Source: Pseudoclavibacter endophyticus (GTDB taxonomy: Bacteria; Actinomycetota; Actinomycetes; Actinomycetales; Microbacteriaceae). From it: a stretch of DNA of 64,000 nt. The stretch is from contig NZ_WBJY01000001.1 of assembly GCF_008831085.1 (NCBI RefSeq), positions 248,001-312,000 on the forward strand. Reading direction: 5' to 3'. Below the pieces are notes generated by a model. The model worked only from the letters and a program-made list of their open reading frames with translations, was not told the origin of the DNA and made no database searches. Position 1 is the first letter of the stretch. Each line of letters opens with the position of its first letter. Shown here one piece after another: positions 18,262 to 26,900 of this stretch. The translations under genes were made by a program, and so were the position numbers.

Positions 18262-19728
18262 ATGTCGGCACGGCCTCTTCGCGTCGTCGACGCGTCGCGC
18301 CCCCTCGAGGTGCGCGACGCGATCGCGGATGCCCTCGCAGGGGGTGCGCCCGTGCTTCCGAGGTCCGGGGCGGCATCGGCCGGGGGCTCACGCCCCGCAC
18401 CGGCTGCGCTCTCGCTCGGTGGCGAGTGGCCCGGCGATGCCTGCCTGGTCATTGAAACGAGCGGGTCGACCGCGACGCCCAAGCGGGTCGTGCTGACGGC
18501 GACGTCGTTGCGCGCCTCGGCAGCGGCGACCGCGGCGCGGCTGAGTGGGGCGCCGCAGGCCGGCGATAGCGGCGGCGACGGGGCCAGGTGCTTCGGACAT
18601 GCGCAGTGGATGCTGTGCCTGCCGGCCGAGTACGTGGCCGGCGCGCAGGTGCTCGCGCGGTCGATCATGGCCGAAACCGAGCCGGTCGTCTCGACACCCG
18701 GGCCCTTCGACGCCCTGCGCTTCGCGGCCGACGTCGACCGCATGCACGAGGGCCTGCGCCGCACGTCGATCGTGCCCGCTCAGCTCGGGCGCCTGCTCGA
18801 CGCGGCTGAGGGCGTCGGCGTCGCGGGCGGAGCGGGCGGAGCGGGCGGTGACGAGGCCGCGCGTGTCCGCGCGGCCGTCGCCAGTCTCGACGCGGTGCTC
18901 GTCGGCGGGCAGTCGACGCCGTTGGCCCTGCGGGAGCGGGCGGCGCGCCTGGGGTGGCGGCTCGTGACGACCTATGGCGCGAGCGAGACCTCGGGCGGGT
19001 GCGTCTACGACGGGGTGCCCCTCGACGGGGTGGAGGCGCGCGTCGTCGACGGCGAGGTGCAGCTGTCGGGGGAGGTGCTCGCGGCCGGGTACCTCGGCGA
19101 TCCCGAGCGAACGGCGCAGGCCTTCGTGTGCGACGGCGGTCGCCGCTGGTACCGAACGGGCGACGGTGGCACGGTCGAGGTGCGTGCGAAGGTTGCATGT
19201 GCGGAGGGCGAGCGCGCGGAGGGCGAGCGTACGGACGGCGCAGGTGCGGGCGACGCAGGTGTCGGCGATGTACGTGCCGGCCCTGTACGTGCCGGCGACG
19301 GCAGCGGGGAGCAGCGCATCTCCATCGCAGGGCGGCTCGACAACGTCATCATCTCCGGGGGCGAGAAGGTGTCGCTCGATCGCGTCGAGCGCCTCGTGCG
19401 TGAGGTCGCCGGCTACGAGGAGAGCGTCGTCGTGGGCGTGCCGTCGGCCGAGTGGGGCGAGGTGCCGGCGGTCGTCCTCGCCGGCCCGGCGGCGCTCACG
19501 CACCCGGAGGCGCCATCCGGTCGCACGGGCGTGTGCGTCGATGCCCCGGAAGCTCTCGCGGCCGATCCCGGGTGGAAGGTGGTCAGGGCCGCCGCCGAGG
19601 CCGCGGGCAGGGCGGCCAGACCGGCACACCGCATTCGCCTCGCGACGATGCCGCGCCTCGTGAGCGGCAAGCCCGATCGGCGAGAGGTCACCGACCTTGC
19701 ACGGCGAGCCCTCGCCGAGGGTGCGTGA
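18262..19728 (+). CDS. menE: o-Succinylbenzoate-CoA ligase
   Basis: This 488-residue protein is an adenylate-forming acyl-CoA ligase. It shows the phosphate-binding motif ETSGSTATPKRV near residue 70, YGASETSGGCVYDG (A5 motif), YRTGDGG (A7 motif) and a C-terminal lysine region LVSGKPDRREV. It activates o-succinylbenzoate for MenB. A Gly/Ala/Glu repeat tract near residues 310-350 (19195-19310) lengthens the hinge before the C-terminal lid, and a short Gly/Ala run lies near residue 190. Position between menB and menA supports the call over a generic AMP ligase. Confidence 0.92.
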   Translation: MSARPLRVVDASRPLEVRDAIADALAGGAPVLPRSGAASAGGSRPAPAALSLGGEWPGDACLVIETSGSTATPKRVVLTATSLRASAAATAARLSGAPQAGDSGGDGARCFGHAQWMLCLPAEYVAGAQVLARSIMAETEPVVSTPGPFDALRFAADVDRMHEGLRRTSIVPAQLGRLLDAAEGVGVAGGAGGAGGDEAARVRAAVASLDAVLVGGQSTPLALRERAARLGWRLVTTYGASETSGGCVYDGVPLDGVEARVVDGEVQLSGEVLAAGYLGDPERTAQAFVCDGGRRWYRTGDGGTVEVRAKVACAEGERAEGERTDGAGAGDAGVGDVRAGPVRAGDGSGEQRISIAGRLDNVIISGGEKVSLDRVERLVREVAGYEESVVVGVPSAEWGEVPAVVLAGPAALTHPEAPSGRTGVCVDAPEALAADPGWKVVRAAAEAAGRAARPAHRIRLATMPRLVSGKPDRREVTDLARRALAEGA

Positions 19729-19822
19729 TGGGAGGAGGGCGAGGCCCCTCCGCGGGCGTTCGTCGGCGACCCTTCGGCGTACGTCCCTGACGCGACGTGC
19801 GAGGTGTTGCCCCGCACCCCCG

Positions 19823-19828
19823 TAGAAT
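19823..19828 (+). promoter_or_regulatory. Leaderless-type -10 of menA
   Basis: TAGAAT lies 6 nt before the GTG at 19835. It is one of the best -10 matches in the window. Confidence 0.6.
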
Positions 19829-19834
19829 CCCCGC

Positions 19835-20953
19835 GTGGCGAAATCGCAGCGAAGCAAGAGCGGCAAGTCGGGTCGGGGCGCGTCGAACGATGGCGCCCCA
19901 GCGAAGCGCGGGGCGACGCCGCGGCGTTCCTCGCCCGGCGCGAGTACGACCCGCGGGGGTGGCGCGTCGACCCGCGGGCGCGGCACGCGCATCGAGCGCG
20001 GCAACCCGACGCAGCGCCCCGGCAAGCGGGCGCGGGGCACGGGCGCGGGGCTCGGCGCCTGGATCGGCGGTGCGCGCCTGCGCACGCTTCCGCTCGCCAT
20101 CTCGCCGGTCATCCTCGGCACCGCCGGCGCGCAGACCGTCAGCGCGGAGGGCGAATACCACTGGGTGCGCGCGCTCGTCTGCCTCGTCGTCGCCGTCTTC
20201 CTGCAGATCGGCGTGAACTACGCGAACGACTACTCCGACGGCATCCGGGGCACCGACGACCATCGAGTCGGCCCCGCGCGCCTCACCGCCTCGGGTCGCG
20301 CCACCCCCACGACCGTGCGCAACGTCGCCTTCGCCTGCTTCGGCATCGCGGCGCTCGGTGGCCTCTTCCTCGCCTGGCGCACCGAGCAGTGGTGGCTCAT
20401 CGCCATCGGCGCGGCCGCGATTCTCGCCGCCTGGTTCTACACGGGCGGCAAGCGGCCGTACGGCTACTACGGCCTCGGCGAGGTGTTCGTCTTCGTCTTC
20501 TTCGGGCTCGTGGCGACCGCGGGCACCATGTACGTGCAGGTGCTGCAGGTGACCAACGACGGCTGGTTGCTCGCCGCGGCCGCCGGCAGCTTCGCCTGCG
20601 CCGTGCTCATGGTGAACAACCTGCGCGACATCCAGCAGGACCGCGCCGCGGGCAAACGCACCCTCGCCGTGCTCATCGGTCATGTCGCGAGCCGGTGGGT
20701 GTTCGGTGTGCTCGCGCTCGCGCCGTACGTCGTGACGGTGCTGTTCATGCTGCTCTATCCCAACGCGCTGTACAGCTTCTTCTCGCTCATGCTCATCGGG
20801 CCGGCGGTGCTCATCACGGCGACTGCGGTGCGGGCGAAGGAGCTGGTGCTCGCGTTGCTGCTCACCAGCCTCGGCTCGCTCGCCTACGCCGTGCTGCTCG
20901 GCCTGGCGGTCGCGTTCGGCCCGTACCTCGGTGTCGCCGAGTCGGCGTACTAG
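19835..20953 (+). CDS. menA: 1,4-Dihydroxy-2-naphthoate polyprenyltransferase
   Basis: This 372-residue UbiA-superfamily membrane enzyme joins DHNA to a polyprenyl chain. The first Asp-rich motif is NYANDYSDGIRGTDD near residue 130 and the second is NNLRDIQQDRAAGKRT near residue 265; both bind the prenyl diphosphate through magnesium. About eight hydrophobic segments follow. The first 70 residues are a basic Arg/Gly/Ser-rich tail not found in the core fold. The GTG start is fixed by the -10 hexamer just upstream. Confidence 0.95.
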   Translation: MAKSQRSKSGKSGRGASNDGAPAKRGATPRRSSPGASTTRGGGASTRGRGTRIERGNPTQRPGKRARGTGAGLGAWIGGARLRTLPLAISPVILGTAGAQTVSAEGEYHWVRALVCLVVAVFLQIGVNYANDYSDGIRGTDDHRVGPARLTASGRATPTTVRNVAFACFGIAALGGLFLAWRTEQWWLIAIGAAAILAAWFYTGGKRPYGYYGLGEVFVFVFFGLVATAGTMYVQVLQVTNDGWLLAAAAGSFACAVLMVNNLRDIQQDRAAGKRTLAVLIGHVASRWVFGVLALAPYVVTVLFMLLYPNALYSFFSLMLIGPAVLITATAVRAKELVLALLLTSLGSLAYAVLLGLAVAFGPYLGVAESAY

Positions 20954-21064
20954 GAGCCGCGCCGCTGCGTGATTCGCACAGCGCTGTGGCCGGATGCTGC
21001 CGGTCGCGTTGGCTGACCCGGCGAACATCCGCCGCGGAGCCGCTCCGATGTCGGCGGTCGGGCC

Positions 21065-21070
21065 TACCCT
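21065..21070 (+). promoter_or_regulatory. Leaderless-type -10 of the thioesterase gene
   Basis: TACCCT lies 6 nt before the GTG at 21077. The preceding gap 20954-21064 has no other feature. Confidence 0.5.
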
Positions 21071-21076
21071 GACCGG

Positions 21077-21742
21077 GTGAGAATCTCGCTGCGCCTCGTC
21101 ATCGTGCTCCTTCGCGCCTTCCTGCGTTCCCGCCGCGCAGCCGCAGACGTCTCGCGCATCCCGATGCGCGTCGGCCCCGGCGACCTCGACCTCAACGGCC
21201 ACATGAACAACGGCACGTACCTCACGCTGCAAGACCTCGGCCGCATCGACTATCTCGTTCGCACGGGCATCTTCGAGCGCACGCGAGCGCGCACGTGGAA
21301 CGCCGTCGTCGTCGCCCAGACCATCACGTATCGTGCCTCGCTGCATCTCGGTGAGCGTTTCCTCGTTGAGACCCGCTATCTCGGCTACGACGACTACGGC
21401 GTGTACATGGAGCAGCGCTTCACGGTCGACGGCCAGCTGCGATCGACGTCGTACGTGCGCGCCAGGTTCGTCGGGCCCGACGGTCCCATCGGCGCCGCCG
21501 AACTCGTCGAGGTGCTCCCCGAGATGAGCCGGCTGCCCGACCGGGTGCCGGCGTGGGTGCGCGAGTGGGCCGAACACGTCCGACTGCCGTCGCGCCGGAG
21601 CGACGCGCCGAGCGTGTGGGAGCGATTCATGGATGGCGGAGCCGCGGGAGCGGGTGGAACAGCGGGAGCGGGTGGAGACGCGGGGCTCATCGCCGATCCG
21701 GGCGACGCGCCCGAGCGCCGTGCGCGCGCCGGCAACGAGTAG
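21077..21742 (+). CDS. Hotdog-fold acyl-CoA thioesterase
   Basis: This 221-residue protein has a short basic/hydrophobic N-terminus and then a 4HBT-type hotdog domain (about residues 28-150). The segment GDLDLNGHMNNGTYLTLQDLGR carries the conserved Asn/His/Asn pattern of the TesC/Them6-like branch. It should hydrolyse an acyl-CoA. Menaquinone synthesis needs a DHNA-CoA hydrolase between MenB and MenA, and this gene sits 123 bp after menA, so it is a candidate for that step; the family is broad and this is inference. The C-terminal 40 residues are Gly/Ala-rich. Confidence 0.85.
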   Translation: MRISLRLVIVLLRAFLRSRRAAADVSRIPMRVGPGDLDLNGHMNNGTYLTLQDLGRIDYLVRTGIFERTRARTWNAVVVAQTITYRASLHLGERFLVETRYLGYDDYGVYMEQRFTVDGQLRSTSYVRARFVGPDGPIGAAELVEVLPEMSRLPDRVPAWVREWAEHVRLPSRRSDAPSVWERFMDGGAAGAGGTAGAGGDAGLIADPGDAPERRARAGNE

Positions 21743-21745
21743 GGT
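21740..21745 (+). promoter_or_regulatory. Leaderless-type -10 of the glycosylase gene
   Basis: TAGGGT lies 6 nt before the ATG at 21752 and overlaps the thioesterase stop codon. Confidence 0.55.
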
Positions 21746-21751
21746 CGCCGG

Positions 21752-22792
21752 ATGCCTCCGCAGCCGAGCCCCGTGCCGCGCTCGCGGGGCAGTCGCCATT
21801 CGCGCCGCATCGCCGGCGAGCTCGCCCGCGCGACGTCGAACGCGCCGCAGGCGGAGCCGTCCCCACGGGCCGAGACGGTCTACCGCCCGCGCGCGCCGAT
21901 CGACGTCGCGCGCACCCTCTCGCCCCTCGAGCGGGGTCACAGCGATCCGACCTTGACCGTCGATCGTGTGACCGGCGACCGCTGGCTCGCGGTGCGCAAC
22001 GACCAGGGCGACGCGACCCTGTGCATCCGGCCCGTCACCGAGGGCGCTCGCATCGTGGCGTTCGGCCGCGGTTCGGACCGGGCGATCGAACTCGCCCCGG
22101 AGCTGCTGGGCCGCGGCGATGACTGGAGCGGCCTCGACCTGCGCCGCGTGCCGTGGCTGGCGGAGGTTCGGCGGCGGCACCCCGGGCTGCGGCTGTGCCG
22201 CACGAACGCGGTGTTTCCCGCCATCGCGCAGGCCATCATCGAGCAGCGGGTGACCGGTACCGAGGCGCACGGGGCGTGGGCGTGGCTGCACCGGCGCTAT
22301 GCCGACCGCGCGCCGGGGCCGACGAACCTCGTGCCGCGGGGGCTGTTGCTGCCGCTGACGCCTCGGCAGTGGCTCGGCATTCCGTCGTGGGACTGGCACC
22401 GGGCCGGTGTCGACCATGCCCGCTCGACCGCGCTGCTTCGGGCTGCCGCCGTCGCCGACGGTCTGGAGCGCACGCTCCGCCTCGGCCGCGGCAGCGACGA
22501 GATCACCGCCAGGCTGCGCAGTGTGCCCGGTGTCGGCGTGTGGACGGCCGCCGAGACGACACAGCGATCCCATGGCGACCCCGACGCCCCCAGCTTCGGC
22601 GACTTCCACGTTGCGCACTGGGTCGGCTACGCGCTCAGGGGCGAGCGCACCGATGACGTGGGCATGCGAGATTTGCTCGAGCCGTGGCGAGGCCACCGGC
22701 AGCGGGTCGTGCGCCTGATCGCCCTCTCGGACCGCCGCCGCGAGCCGCGGCGCGCCCCACGGCTCGAACCCGCCGATCACCGCAGGAGGTAG
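21752..22792 (+). CDS. AlkA-like DNA-3-methyladenine glycosylase
   Basis: This 346-residue protein has a helix-hairpin-helix/GPD glycosylase core in its C-terminal half. The hairpin is LRSVPGVGVWTAAET near residue 255 and the catalytic aspartate is expected in PSFGDFHVAHWVG near residue 285. Family members remove alkylated purines in base excision repair. The N-terminal 150 residues are less conserved, as in actinobacterial AlkA-like enzymes. No iron-sulfur cysteine cluster is seen, which argues against endonuclease III. Confidence 0.85.
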   Translation: MPPQPSPVPRSRGSRHSRRIAGELARATSNAPQAEPSPRAETVYRPRAPIDVARTLSPLERGHSDPTLTVDRVTGDRWLAVRNDQGDATLCIRPVTEGARIVAFGRGSDRAIELAPELLGRGDDWSGLDLRRVPWLAEVRRRHPGLRLCRTNAVFPAIAQAIIEQRVTGTEAHGAWAWLHRRYADRAPGPTNLVPRGLLLPLTPRQWLGIPSWDWHRAGVDHARSTALLRAAAVADGLERTLRLGRGSDEITARLRSVPGVGVWTAAETTQRSHGDPDAPSFGDFHVAHWVGYALRGERTDDVGMRDLLEPWRGHRQRVVRLIALSDRRREPRRAPRLEPADHRRR

Positions 22793-22922
22793 GCGGGCAT
22801 TCGCGTGCGTGCGGCCGGTGTCCGCGAGACCGTCTCGTCGCGCGCATCCGCGTTGCTCCAGCGCCTACTGGTCACGGACGCGCGGCCCGACACGCCCGTG
22901 TGCGGGCTTCGCATCCGTTTGA

Positions 22923-22928
22923 CACAAT
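22923..22928 (+). promoter_or_regulatory. Leaderless-type -10 of the PfkB kinase gene
   Basis: CACAAT lies 7 nt before the GTG at 22936. No ribosome site is present. Confidence 0.4.
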
Positions 22929-22935
22929 TCCCCGC

Positions 22936-23943
22936 GTGCCTCCCCTGAGCTCGCCGCAGGCGATTCCGAACGTGACGGCCCCTGTCGCGGTGATCGGTGA
23001 CGTCTACATCGACGAGGTCTTCGAAGGCGACGATCGACGGGGTGCGAGCACCGAGCACCTGGGGGGTTCGGGCCTCGCCGTCGCCACCGACCTCGCGTTG
23101 CTCGGCGTCGAGTGCATGCTCATCGCGTCGGTCGGAGACGATGCCGCTGGGCGCCGCGTGCGGGCGCACCTTGACGAGCACGGCATCCAATTCCTGCCGA
23201 CGGTCGGCAGCCACCCGACAGGTCACGTGCGCAGCGTGCACGTCCAGGGGCGCACGCACTCCCGATACGACGAGTCGACACGGCTTCGGCGCGTCGACTT
23301 CGACGACGCCCAGCTCGCCGCGATCGGTGACGCCCCCTACGTCGCGGTCGCGGGCTTCGCGTTCGACGATAAGAAGCAGCAGCGCAAGCTGCTCGCGGCA
23401 GTGCGCCAGCCGCAGAACCGTCTCGTGCTCGACCCGAACCCGCGCGAGGGTCTCTTCATCGACCAGGGGCGGTTTCGCCGGCACTTCGAGCGGCATGCGT
23501 CGAGCGCACTGCTCGTGCACCTCGGGTCAGGCGACGCCGAGCTGATCTTCCGGTCGCCCGTCGACGAGGTCACGAGCGATCTGCTCGACCTCGGTGCTGG
23601 GCACGTTTTGGCGACCGAGGGGCGCAATGGCAGCCGCTGGGTCAACAGGGCGGGCCTCGACGTGTCGGCGCCCATCGCGTACTTCGATGGCCCCGTCGTC
23701 GACACGCTCGGCGCGGGCGACGCGGTGCTCGCGGTCGCGATCGCCGCCCTCGTGCGCGAGGGCGTGCCGAGGCGGGAGCTCGACGCGCGTGCCATCCTGC
23801 ACCGGGCGATGGCACTCGCGGGCGCGACGATCCGTAACCGCGGCCCGCACCTGCAGGACGCCGACGAGGTGCCCATCTCAGCCAAACGGACGTCGAACGC
23901 GTTCCGGGTGCTCGAAGAACCGCGTCACCGCCTCGTTCGGTAG
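22936..23943 (+). CDS. PfkB family carbohydrate kinase
   Basis: This 335-residue protein has the ribokinase-family layout: an N-terminal substrate motif (HLGGSGLAVATDLALLG near residue 40) and the C-terminal ATP/catalytic motif DTLGAGDAVLAVAIAAL near residue 258, whose aspartate is the base. The substrate is unclear; sequence alone does not separate ribokinase, fructokinase or adenosine kinase types. The GTG start follows from the -10 just upstream. Confidence 0.88.
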   Translation: MPPLSSPQAIPNVTAPVAVIGDVYIDEVFEGDDRRGASTEHLGGSGLAVATDLALLGVECMLIASVGDDAAGRRVRAHLDEHGIQFLPTVGSHPTGHVRSVHVQGRTHSRYDESTRLRRVDFDDAQLAAIGDAPYVAVAGFAFDDKKQQRKLLAAVRQPQNRLVLDPNPREGLFIDQGRFRRHFERHASSALLVHLGSGDAELIFRSPVDEVTSDLLDLGAGHVLATEGRNGSRWVNRAGLDVSAPIAYFDGPVVDTLGAGDAVLAVAIAALVREGVPRRELDARAILHRAMALAGATIRNRGPHLQDADEVPISAKRTSNAFRVLEEPRHRLVR

Positions 23944-23978
23944 CGGCGCGCGATGCGACGACTCCAGGATCGCGTCGA

Positions 23979-23984
23979 TACGCT
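23979..23984 (+). promoter_or_regulatory. Leaderless-type -10 of the PutA-like gene
   Basis: TACGCT lies 7 nt before the ATG at 23992, which supports the far-upstream start of this long gene. Confidence 0.45.
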
Positions 23985-23991
23985 CTGACGC

Positions 23992-26900
23992 ATGTGTCCT
24001 GCGCGCGAGAATGACGGCGACGCCCGCGACGCCGCCGACCCGGGACGGGAGCCGGCACGTCGCGACGTGCCCGCCGATGCCGGGGGGACGACGGGCGGAT
24101 TCTCACGGCGTGACTTCGAGGTGATCGACACCCGCCGGGTGGAGCGGGCCGACCTCGTGCGCGACGTGCTCCGCCGCCGGCGCGACGCGGTCCGCGCCGG
24201 CGCCGACGAGTCCGGCGAGGTGCGCGACGCGGGCGTGGAGTCGAGCGGTGGGGATGCTCGGGGCGATGCCGTCACGTCGGCGGCGGGCGGCGCCGCAGCG
24301 GGCGACGACGACACCATCGCTCTCGCCCGCGACGCGAAAGGCCGTGTCGAGGCGGCGTCGGCGGTGGTCGCGAGCCAGCCGGAACGCGACAGCGCCGGCG
24401 ACGCTCCGGATGAGCCGGCACCGCGACGCGGGGCAGTCCGCGTCACCCTGACCGACGCCGTGCCCACGTTCGACGACACCGTCCGACTGTCGCGCGACCC
24501 GTTCATGAGAAACCGTTCCGACCGCCTCGAGCCGGGTGCTCCGCGAACGCGCCTGCAACAGACGCCGCCAGCGGCCGCCGGAGCCCCGGGTGCGCCGAGT
24601 TCCGGTGGCCCTGGCCCGCACCGACGGCGGCCGCCAAGACCGAACGCCACCCCCTCGGACGCGTCGGGGGCTGCGCTGGCGATGCTGCGCGGCTGGCGCG
24701 CCGAGGCCGAGTCGCGCGCCGCGACGGTCGCGGAAGCCCAGCTGAAGGCCCGGACCGAGCGAGGCCGCGACCGGCTCGATCCCACGTCGGAGCTGCGGCG
24801 GGCGGTCGAGGGGGAGGGCGGGCGCGAGTTCCTTCGCGACCTGCTCGACAACGTCATCCGCCCCGATGATCGCATCGTCGCCGGGAACGGCCTCGGCGAT
24901 CTCGCGGACCGCATCCCGACCACCATCTCGGTGCAGGCGCGCCGGGCGTTCCGGGTCGGCGTGTTCGCGGGGCCAGGGGTGCCGTGGCTCGCCGTGCCGG
25001 CGCTGCGACGCACGGCGCGCGCGTTCTTCGGCGCCGAGGTGGTCTCCGACTCGTCCGAGGAGCGCGGAGGGTCGGCGGCGCACGCGCACGAGGCCGGTGC
25101 GACGCCCCGCGCGACGCCGCTCGGCGATCCCATCGTGGGCCGCGCGCGTGCGGCCGAGCGACTGCGTCGCCTCGGCGAACTCGTCGACGACCCGGCCTTT
25201 CCCGAGGTCGAGTTCACCATGAGCGATCTCGAGCCGAACCCGAACCTCTGGAACCTCGATGGCGAGGTGGAGCGCATCGCGACGGCCCTCGCGCCGCTGT
25301 GCGCAGCGGCGCTCGGATCGCCGTCGACGAAGGTCGGGCCGACGCGGCTCATGCTTCGCGCGACCTCATCGCGCGACCTCGAGCTCACGGTTCGGGTGTT
25401 CACCCGCCTGCTCGACGAGCCGGCGCTGCGCGACTTGCACGCGGGCATCGCCCTGCCCGCGCAGTTTCCCGAGACGACGAGCTTGCTGCGTCGTGTCGCC
25501 GGGCTCGCGCACATTCGCCGCGAAGACGGGGGAGCGCCGGTCACCGTCGCAATCACGCGCGCGGGCGACATCCAGCTCGAGCGCGTGGACGCCGTCATGA
25601 ACGGCTGGCGGCTCGCCACCTTCGCGGAAGCGCGCGACGTCGACGCGAGTGTGATCCGCCTGCTCGAGCAGGCACTCCACGCGGACAACGCCGAAGCCGT
25701 GCGCGTCGAGCTCGACGGCGACGTACTGCGAGATGTGGCGATGGCGATCGCGCTCGCGGAGGCCAGGGGCATGCCTCCCGTGCGCGTCGTCGTGCCCGTC
25801 GGTCGGGGAGACGAGGCGGTCGCTCGCCTCCGGGCCGCGGGCGCCGAGGTCATCCAGCGGCTGCCGATCGTGCCGGACGAGTCGATGCGTGCAGCGGTGC
25901 CCTACCTGCTGCGTCGCGTCGACCAAGAGGCCGACGCGGTAGCCCGGCAGGAGCTCAGCGAGGCGACCCTCGCGGGGCGCGACGCTCTGCATCCCGAAGA
26001 CGAGCGCCTGCTCGACGCCGTCAGTCGCATGTTCCAGCTGCCGGGCGGTGCCAACCGGCAGCAGGAGCGCGTGCACGCCGACGACGCCGCGACGGTCACC
26101 GCGAGCATCGGGCTCGAGCTCTTCCCCGAGGGAGTGCTCGGCGATGAGCTTGGGGTCGACAACGCCGAAACGCAGGCGATCCCCGCGGGGCGGGCGGCCG
26201 TGGCGCCGCAGGATGCCCGGGCCGCCATGCGCGCCCGCATCGAATCGCGGGGCGGTACCGACGACATCGCCGATGACGGCACCGCCGGCGACGACATCGC
26301 CAATGATGGCACCGCCGGCGACGACACGGTTGGCGATGACACGGTTGGTGACGACACGGTTGGCGACGACATCGGCGCCGACGAGCCGGCCCCGTCCGCG
26401 CCGCCGAACCGGCCCCCCGTGACCGAGTCCGTGATTCCCGAGCTCGAGCTCGAGCTCGAGCTCGAGGCCGATGTCGTCGTTCCGCCGGGTGCCAACGAGC
26501 GCCAGAAGCGCGCGGCACCGAGCGCCACCGAGCAGTTCGGGCCCCTGTCGACCGCGAACCCGGCCGACACGGGCCCGAGCGCCCGCCTCACAGAGATCGT
26601 GCTCGGCCTTCGTCGCGGTCGCTACCTGCGGAATACCTTCCGCAACGCGCCGGACACCGATCCATCGATTCCCGTCAATCGCGAGTGGGCCGCGCGCATC
26701 CAGCGACGCGTCGTTCGGGGCCAGCTGGGCGAGGCCGAGGCGGCCGAGGCCCGCATCACGGGGCCGGAGCAGGTCGAGGCGCTCCTGCAGCGTGCCGTCG
26801 AGGCGGCGCCGGGGTGGAATACCCGACCCGGCTGGGAGCGCGCCGCCCACCTCGAGCGTGCCGCGAAGGCGGTCGAGGCGAACCGGGCCCGGCTGGTCGA

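Noticed and set aside
19688..22780. Open frame of 1030 codons on the minus strand
   Set aside because: It runs antisense through menA, the thioesterase and the glycosylase genes, all with clear motifs; composition is that of a GC-rich shadow frame (Arg/Ala/His/Gly) and no motif is seen.
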